From the NCBI RefSeq assembly GCF_050943825.1, contig NZ_JBMNPX010000004.1:1-64000 (forward strand): a stretch of 64,000 bases of DNA, read 5' to 3'. The stretch comes from Pseudoflavonifractor sp050943825. GTDB taxonomy: Bacteria; Bacillota; Clostridia; Oscillospirales; Oscillospiraceae. Shown one piece after another: positions 26,776 through 35,880 of the stretch. The position numbers and the translations under genes are program-made. The notes beneath the pieces are model-generated. The model was not told where the DNA came from. It saw nothing but the letters and a program-made list of their open reading frames with translations, and searched no databases. How positions within the stretch are numbered: the first letter of the stretch is position 1; the number at the start of each line of letters is the position of its first letter.

Positions 26776-26786
26776 GGATATCCTCC

Positions 26787-27431
26787 TCACTCCCGGGCGT
26801 TGCCGGAGGCCTGATAGATGAGGGCGTTGCAGATGGCGGCGGCCACGTTGCTGCCGCCCTTCCGGCCCCGGGCCACGATGTGGGGCGCATCCATGGTGAG
26901 CATCAGCTCCTTGGACTCCACCACGTTCACAAAGCCCACGGGCACGCCGATGACCAGAGCGGGATTCACCTTGCCCTCGTCAATGAGCTGGCACAGACGC
27001 ACCAGGGCGGTGGGGGCGTTGCCAATGGCGAACACCAGGGGGCCCTCCAGCTCCGCCGCACGCTCCATGGACACGGTGGCCCGGGTCTCCCCACGGGCCT
27101 TGGCCTCAGCGGCCACCTCCGGGTCGGACATGAAGCACACCGCCTTGCCGCCGAACTTCTCCAGCACCCGCTTGTTCACGCCGGACCAGGCCATCTGGGT
27201 GTCGGTGACGATGGTGCAGCCGTTTCTGATGGCCTCGATGCCCTTGGCCACCGCGTCGGGGGAAAAGACCAGATTGTCGGCGTAGTCAAAGTCGGCGCTG
27301 GTGTGGATGACCCGCTTCACCACCGGCAGCACCTCCGCCGGGAAGGAACGCTCCCCCAGCTCGGCGGTGATAATCTCCATGCTCCGCTTCTCGATCTCCG
27401 CGGGGGCCACCCGCTGCAGCTCCACCTTCAT
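26787..27431 (-). CDS. cbiC: Cobalt-precorrin-8 methylmutase
   Basis: The 214-residue enzyme moves a methyl group from C11 to C12. The catalytic His43 is in RVIHTSADFDY. GCTIVTDTQMAWSGVNK and ARGRKGGSNVAAAICNAL are further family segments. GGGGAGG stands 7 bases before the chosen ATG; an ATG two codons earlier overlaps the cobQ stop and could be used through coupling. Confidence 0.94.
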   Translation of the reverse strand: MKVELQRVAPAEIEKRSMEIITAELGERSFPAEVLPVVKRVIHTSADFDYADNLVFSPDAVAKGIEAIRNGCTIVTDTQMAWSGVNKRVLEKFGGKAVCFMSDPEVAAEAKARGETRATVSMERAAELEGPLVFAIGNAPTALVRLCQLIDEGKVNPALVIGVPVGFVNVVESKELMLTMDAPHIVARGRKGGSNVAAAICNALIYQASGNARE

Positions 27432-27433
27432 GC

Positions 27434-28936
27434 TCATTCCTCCCCGTTCAGGATGCGGTAAATCCGCTCCATATCCAGTGCAGCGCGCACCCCGTCGGCC
27501 AGGGCGTCATACTGCTGTTCTTTGTATTCCTTCCAGTCCACCGCTGCGGCGGATTCCTCCAGCCCCCGGCGGCGGCGCAGGCAGTTGACCAGGGCTGCGG
27601 CGCACTCCGCCCGGTCAAAAATGCCGTGGATGTAGCAGCCCCACACATTGCCCGCCGCCGCGCCGTCGGCGTGGGCATCTCCGTCCAGCGTGCGGAAGGA
27701 GAGAATGTGGCTGCTCCCGTCCAGATGGGTGGTGCGGCCCATGTGGATTTCGTAGCCCTCAAAGGGCACCTCCGCCATGGCGGCGAAGTCCCCGCCCATG
27801 GCGTCAAACTGTCCGCTGACCCGGGTGCGGGTCTTTTCGCCGAAGAACACCGTCTCGGTGGGCAGCAGGCCCAGACCGGCCAGGCTGCCGCCACCCTCCA
27901 CCCCGTCGGGATCGGAGATACTGCGGCCCAGCATCTGATAGCCGCCGCAGATACCCACCACGCACCCGCCGGCAGCGGCGTGCTTGAGGATGGCATTTTC
28001 CAGCCCGCTCTGGCGGAGCCAGCGCAGGTCGCCCATGGTGTTCTTGGTGCCGGGGAGGATAATCAAATCCGGACTGCCCAGCTCCCGGGGAGAGGACACA
28101 TACCGGAGGGTGACCTCCTCCAGCCGCTCCAGGGGGTTGAAGTCGGTGAAGTTGGACAGACGTGGCAGGCGGATCACCGCGATGTCGATAAGGCCCACCT
28201 TTTTTCCCAGCTCCAGCCGCTGAGAGAGGGAGTCCTCGTCGTCCACGTCCACCTTCAGCATGGGCACCACGCCCAGCACCGGCTTGCCCGCCAAATCCTC
28301 CAGCTGCTTCAGGCCGGGCCGGAGAATCTCCACATCACCGCGGAACTTGTTGATGACAAAGCCCTTGATCCGCTCCTGCTCGTCGGGCTCCAGCAGGGCC
28401 ACCGTGCCGTACAGAGAGGCGAACACGCCGCCCCGGTCGATGTCACCCACCAGCAGCACCGGCGCGTCGGCCAGCCTGGCCATGCCCATGTTGACGAAGT
28501 CGTCCTTCCGCAGGTTGATCTCCGCCGGGCTGCCCGCCCCCTCGATGACGATGATGTCGTACTCGTCCGACAGGGACTGATAGGCCGCCATGACCTCGGG
28601 AATCAGTTTTTTCTTATACCGGTAGTATTCCGAAGCCCGCATAGTACCCCGTGGAATCCCGTTGACGATGACCTGGGAGCCGGTATCGTTGGTGGGCTTG
28701 AGGAGCACCGGGTTCATCCGCACCGACGGGGCCACCCCCGCCGCCTCGGCCTGGACCACCTGAGCCCGGCCCATCTCCAGCCCCTCCTCGGTGATAAAGG
28801 AGTTGAGGGCCATGTTCTGGGCCTTGAAGGGGGCCACCCGGTAGCCGTCCTGCCGGAACACCCGGCACAGCCCCGCCGCCAGCAGGCTCTTGCCCGCATT
28901 GGAGGCGGTGCCCTGAATCATAATCGCCTTTGCCAT
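27434..28936 (-). CDS. cobQ: Cobyric acid synthase
   Basis: The 500-residue amidotransferase amidates four side chains of adenosylcobyrinic a,c-diamide. The N-terminal synthetase part has IMIQGTASNAGKSLL (P-loop) and FKAQNMALNSF. The C-terminal glutaminase-like part has VVGICGGYQMLG with the catalytic Cys and MGRTTH. Length is standard. It also goes by the name cbiP. Confidence 0.96.
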   Translation of the reverse strand: MAKAIMIQGTASNAGKSLLAAGLCRVFRQDGYRVAPFKAQNMALNSFITEEGLEMGRAQVVQAEAAGVAPSVRMNPVLLKPTNDTGSQVIVNGIPRGTMRASEYYRYKKKLIPEVMAAYQSLSDEYDIIVIEGAGSPAEINLRKDDFVNMGMARLADAPVLLVGDIDRGGVFASLYGTVALLEPDEQERIKGFVINKFRGDVEILRPGLKQLEDLAGKPVLGVVPMLKVDVDDEDSLSQRLELGKKVGLIDIAVIRLPRLSNFTDFNPLERLEEVTLRYVSSPRELGSPDLIILPGTKNTMGDLRWLRQSGLENAILKHAAAGGCVVGICGGYQMLGRSISDPDGVEGGGSLAGLGLLPTETVFFGEKTRTRVSGQFDAMGGDFAAMAEVPFEGYEIHMGRTTHLDGSSHILSFRTLDGDAHADGAAAGNVWGCYIHGIFDRAECAAALVNCLRRRRGLEESAAAVDWKEYKEQQYDALADGVRAALDMERIYRILNGEE

Positions 28937-28960
28937 TCCAGTCGTATCCTCCCTGTACCG

Positions 28961-30007
28961 TCAGTTTTCCACCAGAACCGCCCGGAGTGTGGAAATCAGC
29001 TGCTCGTTCTCCTCGGGCAGACGCACCGCCGCCCGGTAGTAATCGGGGCCCAGGCCGTCGTAGTTGGCGCAGGAGCGGAGGAGGATGCCCCGCGCCGCCA
29101 TACGCTCCTTCAGGTCACACTGTCCGAGGGCCCGGAAGAGCAGATAGTTGGCCTGACCGGGCCACACCTCCAGCCCCAGCCCGCGCAGCTCCGCAAGGAG
29201 CCGTTCCCGGGCCGGACCGATGACCGCTCTGGCCTGCTCCGGCCAGCCGGGCTGCTCCAGGGCCGCCAGACCCGCCGCCTGGGCGGGCACGGATACCGCC
29301 CAGGCCGGAGCACATGCCTCCATCCGCTCCAGCAGAGCCCGGTCGGCGGTGAGGCAGTACCCCAGCCGCAGGCCGGGGATGGCGTAGCTCTTGGTGAAGG
29401 CCCGCAGAAGGAAGAGGGTGGGAAACTCCTCCAGCCGTCCGGCCATGCCCTGGGTGCCGTCGGTCAGCTCCAGAAAGCACTCGTCCACCACCAGCCGGAC
29501 CCCCATCTCCCCGCACCGTCTGGCGATGGTCTCCAGCAGCTGGGTGGGGATGGTCCTACCGGTGGGATTGTTGGGGGTGCAGAGGAAGAGCATATCCAGG
29601 TCATGGTCGATGTGCCGGAGGATGTCCTCCGTCAGGTCAAAGCCGTCCTCCTTGCGCAGGCGGTGGGAGATGACCTCCGCCCCGGCGGCCCGCAGGGCCT
29701 GTCCGTACTCGGAGAAGGTGGGGGCGGTGATCATAGCCCGGCGGGGCCGCTCCGCCCATACCAACCGGAAAATGAGGTCAGCGGCCCCCGCGCCGCAGAG
29801 CACCTGCTCCGGCTTCACGCCGTCCCGGGCGGCAATGCCGGCGGTGAGTCTGCGGCAGGCCGGGTCGGGGTAGTGGACGGCATCGGTGATGGACGCCTCC
29901 GCCGCCTGTCTGACCTGGGGCGGCATGCCCAGGGGATTGAGATTGGCGGAGAAGTCCAGCACCGGCGCGGGACAGCTCCAGATATCGCCGCCGTGGGTGT
30001 ACTGCAT
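28961..30007 (-). CDS. cobD: L-threonine-O-3-phosphate decarboxylase
   Basis: The 348-residue PLP enzyme makes (R)-1-amino-2-propanol phosphate for the nucleotide-loop linker. It shows HGGDIW and LDFSANLNPLGMP at the start, CTPNNPTGRTIP, VVDECFLELT, and the PLP lysine in RAFTKSYAIPGLRLGY. Histidinol-phosphate aminotransferases share the fold, but the cobalamin operon and the HGGD start favour CobD. Confidence 0.93.
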   Translation of the reverse strand: MQYTHGGDIWSCPAPVLDFSANLNPLGMPPQVRQAAEASITDAVHYPDPACRRLTAGIAARDGVKPEQVLCGAGAADLIFRLVWAERPRRAMITAPTFSEYGQALRAAGAEVISHRLRKEDGFDLTEDILRHIDHDLDMLFLCTPNNPTGRTIPTQLLETIARRCGEMGVRLVVDECFLELTDGTQGMAGRLEEFPTLFLLRAFTKSYAIPGLRLGYCLTADRALLERMEACAPAWAVSVPAQAAGLAALEQPGWPEQARAVIGPARERLLAELRGLGLEVWPGQANYLLFRALGQCDLKERMAARGILLRSCANYDGLGPDYYRAAVRLPEENEQLISTLRAVLVEN

Positions 30008-30042
30008 GGCGGAAGATTCCTCCTCTGCTCAAAGGTTGGCCT

Positions 30043-31017
30043 TTACAGCGCCAGGGTCACCAGCAGCGGCACGCCGCAGCACAGCACCAGCGCGAGAAAG
30101 GCGGTGGCATACATGAGCCGGTTCACCCGGACAATGTCCAGGGGCTCCACCGGGTGATCGGCGTCGCCGATGGTGGGCTTCTCCACCAGCTTGCCGAAGT
30201 AGTAGTTGGACCCGCCCAGCTGGATGTGGAGGGCGCCGGCAGCGGCGGCCTCGGTGTGGGCGGAATTGGGGGACTTGTGGTTTTTCCGGTCCCGGCGGAA
30301 GATCCGCAGGGCGTTGGGGGCGTCAAAGCCGGAGAAGCCCGCCCCCAGACACATGAGCAGTCCCGCCAGCCGGGCGGGGATGAAGTTCACCACGTCGTCC
30401 AGCCGTGCAGCGCAGCGGCCGAACCAGAGGTACGGGTCGTTCTTGTAGCCCACCATGGAGTCCATGGTGTTGACCGCCTTGTAGACCATGCCCAGGGGCG
30501 CGCCGCCGATGGCCAGGAAGATGAGGGGGGCGATGACGCCGTCGGAGGCGTTCTCCGCCACGGTCTCCACCGCTGCCCTGGCCACACCGGCCTCGTCCAG
30601 GCACTGGGTGTCACGGCCCACAATCATGGACACCGCGTAGCGGGCGCCCTCCAGGTCGCCGGCCTTCAGGGCCTTGTATACCTTCATGCTCTCCCCCTTG
30701 AGGGAGCGGGTGGCCAGCAGCTGGAAGCAGAGGATGGTCTCCGCCAGGAACCGGAGCCACAGCCCCACCTTCCCGCACAGCCACAGCACCAGCAGGGTAA
30801 AGCCGCCGGACAGGGCTAGCACCAGAATCACCAGTGCCACGCCTCCGGCCATCTCTCCGCCCTGATTTTTGGGAAAAATCTTGCGGAGCAGCTTCTCCAG
30901 CCCGGCGATGAGGGCGCCGATGGCCCGGATGGGGTGGGGGAGCCAGCGGGGGTCTCCCAGCAACAGGTCCAGGAGAAAGCCCAGCAGCAAGGCAAACAGA
31001 CGCAGGGTTATCGTCAT
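30043..31017 (-). CDS. cbiB: Adenosylcobinamide-phosphate synthase
   Basis: The 324-residue membrane protein attaches aminopropanol phosphate to adenosylcobyric acid. It has several hydrophobic segments, an N-terminal LLLGDPRWLPHPIRAIG, the central SDGVIAPLIFLAIGGAPLGM and YKAVNTMDSMVGYKN, and SPNSAHTEAAAAGAL. Its ATG overlaps the stop of the phosphatase upstream. It comes before cobD, its functional partner. Confidence 0.95.
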   Translation of the reverse strand: MTITLRLFALLLGFLLDLLLGDPRWLPHPIRAIGALIAGLEKLLRKIFPKNQGGEMAGGVALVILVLALSGGFTLLVLWLCGKVGLWLRFLAETILCFQLLATRSLKGESMKVYKALKAGDLEGARYAVSMIVGRDTQCLDEAGVARAAVETVAENASDGVIAPLIFLAIGGAPLGMVYKAVNTMDSMVGYKNDPYLWFGRCAARLDDVVNFIPARLAGLLMCLGAGFSGFDAPNALRIFRRDRKNHKSPNSAHTEAAAAGALHIQLGGSNYYFGKLVEKPTIGDADHPVEPLDIVRVNRLMYATAFLALVLCCGVPLLVTLAL

Positions 31018-31595
31018 ACCTTGGCCCTCCCCACGGCTGCAAAGACCCGCAGCGTCAGAGGGTCTGTCTCCAGCTCCGCCCGGTAGCCGCTGCAGTTGGG
31101 CAGCAGCCAGTCGTAGTAGGACCGCTCCGGCAGGCCGAACCTGGCCAGCATGCTCATGAAAATGCCCCCGTGGGCCACGATGCCAGCTCTTTTCCAGCCC
31201 TTTTCGGCCACGTCGGCGGCGATGTCCCGGAGGGCCTGGGCCGCCCGGGCGTTGCAGTTCTCAATGGGCTCACCAATCTCCAGCTCCCCGTTGAGCCACC
31301 GCTGGTACACTGGGTCTCCGTCCAGCTCGGCGTGGCACTTGCCCTCGTAGGGGCCGAAGTCGGTTTCCTTCAGGTTGTCCACCACGGTCTGCTCTACCCC
31401 GGGCCACAGAATATCCGCCGTCTGACGGCAGCGGAGCAGGGGGCTGCGGTAGATGTGCTCCACCGGCGGCAGCGTGGGGGCCACCTCACGGGCCAGCGCC
31501 TCCCCCTCCGGGGCCAGAGGCTGGTCCAGCCGCCCCACAAAGCGCCGCTCCAGATTGCCCGGCGTAATGCCGTGGCGCACCAGTATCAGTTCCAT
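31014..31595 (-). CDS. cobC: Alpha-ribazole phosphatase-like histidine phosphatase
   Basis: The 193-residue protein has the phosphoglycerate-mutase fold: LVRHGITPGN with catalytic His8, the IYRSPLLRCRQTADIL block, an acidic ETDFGPYEGK, and VAHGGIF with the second His. It probably removes the 5' phosphate from alpha-ribazole phosphate or adenosylcobalamin phosphate. The start after GGGGGAC overlaps the end of the short cobU gene by 10 bases. Confidence 0.88.
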   Translation of the reverse strand: MELILVRHGITPGNLERRFVGRLDQPLAPEGEALAREVAPTLPPVEHIYRSPLLRCRQTADILWPGVEQTVVDNLKETDFGPYEGKCHAELDGDPVYQRWLNGELEIGEPIENCNARAAQALRDIAADVAEKGWKRAGIVAHGGIFMSMLARFGLPERSYYDWLLPNCSGYRAELETDPLTLRVFAAVGRAKV

Positions 31596-31966
31596 GCCGA
31601 GTCCCCCTTCAATGTCATTGGAATGCCGCAGAAAATCCGCTCCACGGTGTCCGCCCGCTGGGCCAGGGTGCAGCAGAGGCGGCCCACCGCCTCCCGCCAA
31701 ACTCGCTCCTCCCGGGCGATGGGCACCACGCCGCAGCCCACCTCGTCGCAGAGAATCACGATGCCGGGGTTGAGCGCCAGCAGCTCCTCCAGTACGGCGA
31801 GATGGTCAACCTCCGGATTGGCCTTCACCCAGGCCTCCAGGCGGTACAGGATGGGCTTGTCCCCCGCCTGTGCCGGGTCAAGGACCACAGCGGAGTGGTC
31901 CATCCCCGTTTTCTTCAGCGCATAGTCCAGCTTTCCCTGGCCCGCGCCGCCGATGATCAGCCTCAC
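31586..31966 (-). CDS. Short CobU-like P-loop protein
   Basis: The 126-residue protein starts at a GTG that overlaps the cobS stop (GTGA) with GGAGGTG upstream. It begins VRLIIGGAGQGKLDYAL, a P-loop resembling that of CobU, and ends GIPMTLKGD, like the CobU end. It lacks the region with the guanylylated histidine (RxxxHR) that CobU has. It may be a kinase-only or regulatory relative. A full-length CobU lies at 32730-33248. Its intact frame and overlaps on both sides argue against decay. Confidence 0.8.
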   Translation of the reverse strand: MRLIIGGAGQGKLDYALKKTGMDHSAVVLDPAQAGDKPILYRLEAWVKANPEVDHLAVLEELLALNPGIVILCDEVGCGVVPIAREERVWREAVGRLCCTLAQRADTVERIFCGIPMTLKGDSAWN

Positions 31967-32733
31967 AACAGCACCTCCACCCGCTGGGCCAGAGCCGCCA
32001 GCAGCACCATGGAGCACTCGCAGATCTGGAGGAAAAAGCCCTCCAAATCGCCGGTGATGCCGCCGAACTGCCGGTTGGACATCACGGCATAGTAGATAAA
32101 GCTGATGGCCGCGGCCGCCACTGCTCCGCCGCCGACCCAGGGGTCCAGCATTACCATGGCCATGCCGGTCAGGCACATCCACGCCGTCAGCACGCCGTGG
32201 GCCTTCTGCCGGTCCATGGGGGCGGTGAAGGTGGCCAGCAGGCCGCTGCCACGGGCGTTGGGCATGGTGACCGCCGCAATGCCGGACAGGCTGCGGGAGA
32301 GCACCGGCGTCAGGGCCAGGACACCCATGGTCTCGAGAGAGGCCGTCTCCACCTGGCACCAGGCGGCGAAGAAGAGTATCAGATACACCCCACAGCAGAA
32401 CACAGCGAAGGCGCCGGTGTGGGAGTCCTTGAGAATCTCCAGCTTCTTCTCTCTGGTCTGGTGGGAGCCCAGGGCGTCGGCGGTGTCGCAGAAGCCGTCT
32501 ACGTGGATACCGCCGCTGATGGCGATAGGGATGAGCAGGGCCACTGCCGCCCTCAGGGGCGCGCCCAGGCCCAGCACCCCGGCCAGCCACAGCCAGCCAA
32601 ACAGCAGCGCACCCGCCGCGATACCCACCGCCGGGAACCAGCACAGCGCCCAGGACAGGCTCTTTTTGTCCCACTCCACCCGCTTGGCGGGCAGCTTGGA
32701 GTACATGGCCAGGGCGATCCAAAAGCTCTTCAT
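31963..32733 (-). CDS. cobS: Adenosylcobinamide-GDP ribazoletransferase
   Basis: The 256-residue membrane protein joins adenosylcobinamide-GDP with alpha-ribazole. Landmarks are MYSKLPAKRVEWDKKSLSW, GGIHVDGFCDTADALGS with metal-binding aspartates, and LKDSHTGAFAVF. The ATG after GGAAGGGGG overlaps the cobU stop (ATGA). Multiple membrane segments follow. Confidence 0.95.
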   Translation of the reverse strand: MKSFWIALAMYSKLPAKRVEWDKKSLSWALCWFPAVGIAAGALLFGWLWLAGVLGLGAPLRAAVALLIPIAISGGIHVDGFCDTADALGSHQTREKKLEILKDSHTGAFAVFCCGVYLILFFAAWCQVETASLETMGVLALTPVLSRSLSGIAAVTMPNARGSGLLATFTAPMDRQKAHGVLTAWMCLTGMAMVMLDPWVGGGAVAAAAISFIYYAVMSNRQFGGITGDLEGFFLQICECSMVLLAALAQRVEVLL

Positions 32734-33248
32734 TCCGCTTCCCCCTTCCAGCGCACCGGGATGCCGCACACAACCTCGTACACCCGGTCCGCCATCTGAG
32801 CCGCCGCCCGGTTGAGCCGAGCCAGGCAGGCCAGATAGTCCGCTGTCTCCTTATCATACTCGATGCCGTCGGAGAACAGCTCATTGGCCACCACCACCGT
32901 CAGGGCGGCACAGTCTTTCAATTTACTCAGCCCGGCGAGCACCCGCTCCTCTGCTCCGGAGCGGTCCCCGCCGAACCACTCGTTGGCCGCCAGATTGGTC
33001 AGGTCTTCCAGCAGCAGGGCGCACCCCTGGGGCACATCAGCCTCCGCCAGATTCACCGGACACTCCAGGGTGGCAAAGCCCTTGCCTGCCCGCATGGCCC
33101 GGTGCCGGTCCACCCGGGCCTGACCCTCGGCGTCCCACACCTGCATGGTGGCCACATATATCTTTGTTTCCAGGCCTGAGGAGACGATCAGGTCCTCGGC
33201 AAAGGCCGATTTTCCGCTGCCGCTCCCGCCGGAGACCAGAATCAGCAT
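32730..33248 (-). CDS. cobU: Adenosylcobinamide kinase / adenosylcobinamide-phosphate guanylyltransferase
   Basis: The 172-residue bifunctional enzyme has the P-loop VSGGSGSGKSAFAED and YVATMQVWDAEGQARVDRHRAMR, where the histidine accepts GMP. The rest also fits CobU: LLEDLTNLAANEWF and VVANELFSDGIEYDKETADYL. The second of two close ATGs, 8 bases after GGAGG, was chosen. It follows cobT after a 197-base gap full of hairpins. Confidence 0.94.
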   Translation of the reverse strand: MLILVSGGSGSGKSAFAEDLIVSSGLETKIYVATMQVWDAEGQARVDRHRAMRAGKGFATLECPVNLAEADVPQGCALLLEDLTNLAANEWFGGDRSGAEERVLAGLSKLKDCAALTVVVANELFSDGIEYDKETADYLACLARLNRAAAQMADRVYEVVCGIPVRWKGEAE

Positions 33249-33445
33249 TGCCATCTCCTCCGTTCCCCTCATGAAATCAAAATCCGTGCGCAGCAGGACA
33301 TGCGCCTGCGGAGCACACCTTAACTTGTGGCCGCAGCGGCCACAACCACCCCCGCTGTGCGGGGGTGAGGGGGGTATCAAAACCGTTGTGCCGCCCAAGG
33401 CGGCGCGGCGGTTTTGTATCTAGGGGGGAATTTCCCCCCCTGGAG
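33249..33445 (-). repeat. Cluster of five hairpins between cobT and cobU
   Basis: There is no gene. Within 160 bases lie GGGGGG/CCCCCC, AAAACCG..CGGTTTT enclosing GCCGCC/GGCGGC, ACCCCCGC/GCGGGGGT, TTGTGGCCGC/GCGGCCACAA and an imperfect GTGTGC..GCGCAC stem. One stem is followed by TTTTGAT on the minus strand, so partial termination or RNA processing is possible. It is not recognised as a known riboswitch. Confidence 0.7.
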
Positions 33446-34507
33446 TTACGTCAAAGGCTGATACGCCTCAATCTGCTCGTCGGCAAAGGTGGTCATACCG
33501 TCGTACACCGCCAGCGCCATGTCCAGCAGGGGCATGACCGCCGCCGCGCCGGTACCCTCGCCCAGGCACATGTTGGCGTAGAGGAAGGGCTTCAGGCCCA
33601 GGTCCTCCAGCACCATGCGTCCGGCGGGCTCGTTGGAGGCGTGGCTGCCCAGCATGTAGTCCACCGCATTGGGGCACAGCCGTGCGGCGGTGAGGGCCGC
33701 GGCGGAGGAGATGAAGCCATCCACCAGCACGGGGATGTGGCAGGCCGCGCCGCCCAGGAACACGCCGCACAGTCCGGCCAGGTCCAGGCCGCCCACCTTG
33801 CTCAGCACGTCGATGGGGTCGGCGGGATCGGGCTGGTTGAGCCGGATGGCAGTCTCAATGGCTTTAATTTTCCGCTCCAGACCGGCGCTGGACAGACCTG
33901 CGCCCCGGCCTGTCACCTTCTCAGCCGGGCAGTTCAGGAACACGGAGACCAGCGCGCTGGAGGTGGTGGTGTTGCCGATACCCATCTCGCCGGTGCCGAT
34001 AAGGCCGTAGCCCTTGTCCTTCAGCTCCCGCACCAGCTGAATGCCGGTCTCAACCGCCTTGACCGCCTCTTCCCGGGTCATGGCAGGACCCTGGGTCATG
34101 TCGGCGGTACCCCGGCGGATGTTGTACTGGCGGATGCGCTCCCCCACCACCGGGCGGGCCACGCCGATGTCCACGGGGATGACCTCCGCTCCGGCGGCGG
34201 CGGCCATATGGCACACGCTGGTGTCGCCGGTGGACATGTTCTCGGTGACAATGGCGGTTACCTCCTGGCCGGTCTGGGTGACCCCCTGGGCCACCACGCC
34301 GTTGTCGGCGCACATGGCGATGACGGCCCGCTTACCCAGCTTCACAGCGGGGGTACCGGTCATGCCGGCGATACGGACCACCGATTCCTCCAGCAGACCC
34401 AGGCTGCGCAGAGGCTTGGCGATGGAATCCCAGCGCTGCCAGGCGGCGTCCATGGCCGCCTGATCGGCAGGGACAATGGCTGCAAGTGTCTCCTCCAGAA
34501 TGCTCAT
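33446..34507 (-). CDS. cobT: Nicotinate-nucleotide:dimethylbenzimidazole phosphoribosyltransferase
   Basis: The 353-residue enzyme makes alpha-ribazole phosphate from a lower-ligand base. Features include AAWQRWDSIAKPLRSLG, MCADNGVVAQGVTQT, GTGEMGIGNTTTSSAL and YANMCLGEGTGAA with the catalytic glutamate. The ATG overlapping the cbiA stop was chosen. No gene for lower-ligand synthesis (bzaA-F or bluB) is present in the window, so the base may come from outside or elsewhere. Confidence 0.95.
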   Translation of the reverse strand: MSILEETLAAIVPADQAAMDAAWQRWDSIAKPLRSLGLLEESVVRIAGMTGTPAVKLGKRAVIAMCADNGVVAQGVTQTGQEVTAIVTENMSTGDTSVCHMAAAAGAEVIPVDIGVARPVVGERIRQYNIRRGTADMTQGPAMTREEAVKAVETGIQLVRELKDKGYGLIGTGEMGIGNTTTSSALVSVFLNCPAEKVTGRGAGLSSAGLERKIKAIETAIRLNQPDPADPIDVLSKVGGLDLAGLCGVFLGGAACHIPVLVDGFISSAAALTAARLCPNAVDYMLGSHASNEPAGRMVLEDLGLKPFLYANMCLGEGTGAAAVMPLLDMALAVYDGMTTFADEQIEAYQPLT

Positions 34508-35880
34508 ACACGCTCCTCCTGATATCTGGCGCATGCCGACACGAAGCGGCGGGCCGCCTCGGGGCAGGCGCGGAAATGAAAATGTGGAAATCCGGCGTAC
34601 ATGGTGGGTGTGTGCCAGGCGCAGTCCCAGCTCCGGCTGCTGCCGGGCTTCCGGGCGTGGAAATCCGCGCCGGGCTGCTGGCTGTCCCAGTAGTGGAACT
34701 CGTGGGCGGGGAAGCCCTCCCCCGCCCGGCACAGCAGGCCGTCCTTCTGAGCCGTCAGGGTCACATAGCCGAAGCGGCCCAGCTTTCCGGTGTTGCGGGC
34801 CGACCAGGGGAACACCCCGACCAGGGGCTGGTCCACACCCTCGCTGTCCTGCAGGTGCTCATGTAAATAGAGGAATCCGCCGCACTCGGCCACGGTGGGC
34901 ATGCCGCCCTCCACAGTGTAGCGGATTGCTTTTAACATCTCGGTATTTCGGGCCAGCTCACCGGCGAAAATCTCCGGGTAGCCGCCCCCCAGATAGAGGC
35001 CGGAGCAGCCCTCCGGCAGCCCCTTGTCCTCCAGGGGAGAGAAGGGCACCAGCTCCGCCCCCAGCCGCTCCAGAGCGTCCAGACCGTCGGCGTAGTAGAA
35101 GCAGAAGGCCTTGTCTTTCGCCACGGCGATGCGGGGTCTGCCGGGTACGGGGGCCGGAAGAGGCTCTTCCTCAAATTCCAGGGCAGGTGCTGATTTGGCC
35201 AGGGCCAGCAGGCCGTCCAGGTCCACCGTCTCCTCGGCCTGAGCGGCCAGGGCGGACAGCTTCTCCTTCAGGTTGGCCACCTCCGCCGCGGTGACCAGAC
35301 CCAGGTGGCGGCTCTCCAGTGCGCAGTCCTTCCGCTCCGGAAGAAAGCCATATGCCTTTACACCTGTTTCCTTTTCTATAACGTCTCTCAGCCTGGGGTA
35401 GAGCATGGGAGAGATGCGGTTGAGGAGCACACCGGCGATGCCGCTGTCGCTGCGGAAGTCCTTGATCCCCTTCACCGCGGCAGCCGCCGACAGTCCCATC
35501 CCCCGGCCGTCCAGCACCAGCACGGCGGGCGTGCCTGTGGCCTTGGAGAGGTGGTAGGCGCTGGCCTGGGTGCCCATGGCCACGCCGTCGTAGTACCCCA
35601 TGACCCCCTCGATGACCGAGACGCCGCAGTCCTTGCCGTTCTCCCACAGAAGCTGGCGTGCCAGATTCTCCCCGCAGAAGAACAGGTCCAGGTTGCGGCT
35701 CTTGGCCCCGATGATCTCACTGTGGAACATGGGGTCGATGTAGTCCGGGCCGCACTTGAAGGAGGCGGGGGACAGGCCCCGGTTCACCAGTGCCTGGAGC
35801 ACGGCGCAGGTAACGGTGGTCTTACCGCCGCCGCTGGACGGGGCGCAGAGCAGGAGCCGGGGCAGCGCCCCGCCGCTCAT
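34504..35880 (-). CDS. cbiA: Cobyrinic acid a,c-diamide synthase
   Basis: The 458-residue enzyme amidates the a and c side chains. The N-terminal part has LLCAPSSGGGKTTVTCAVLQAL and FKCGPDYIDPMFH. The C-terminal glutaminase domain has LYLGGGYPEIFAGEL and VAECGGFLYLHEHL with the active Cys. It overlaps cbiET upstream and cobT downstream by 4 bases. Confidence 0.96.
   Translation of the reverse strand: MSGGALPRLLLCAPSSGGGKTTVTCAVLQALVNRGLSPASFKCGPDYIDPMFHSEIIGAKSRNLDLFFCGENLARQLLWENGKDCGVSVIEGVMGYYDGVAMGTQASAYHLSKATGTPAVLVLDGRGMGLSAAAAVKGIKDFRSDSGIAGVLLNRISPMLYPRLRDVIEKETGVKAYGFLPERKDCALESRHLGLVTAAEVANLKEKLSALAAQAEETVDLDGLLALAKSAPALEFEEEPLPAPVPGRPRIAVAKDKAFCFYYADGLDALERLGAELVPFSPLEDKGLPEGCSGLYLGGGYPEIFAGELARNTEMLKAIRYTVEGGMPTVAECGGFLYLHEHLQDSEGVDQPLVGVFPWSARNTGKLGRFGYVTLTAQKDGLLCRAGEGFPAHEFHYWDSQQPGADFHARKPGSSRSWDCAWHTPTMYAGFPHFHFRACPEAARRFVSACARYQEERV

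Noticed and set aside
33249..33445. A fourth cobalamin riboswitch before cobU
   Set aside because: None of the conserved B12 riboswitch segments (AGGGAA, GCCACTG, AGGAGACCTGCC) is present; the region is a series of simple hairpins.
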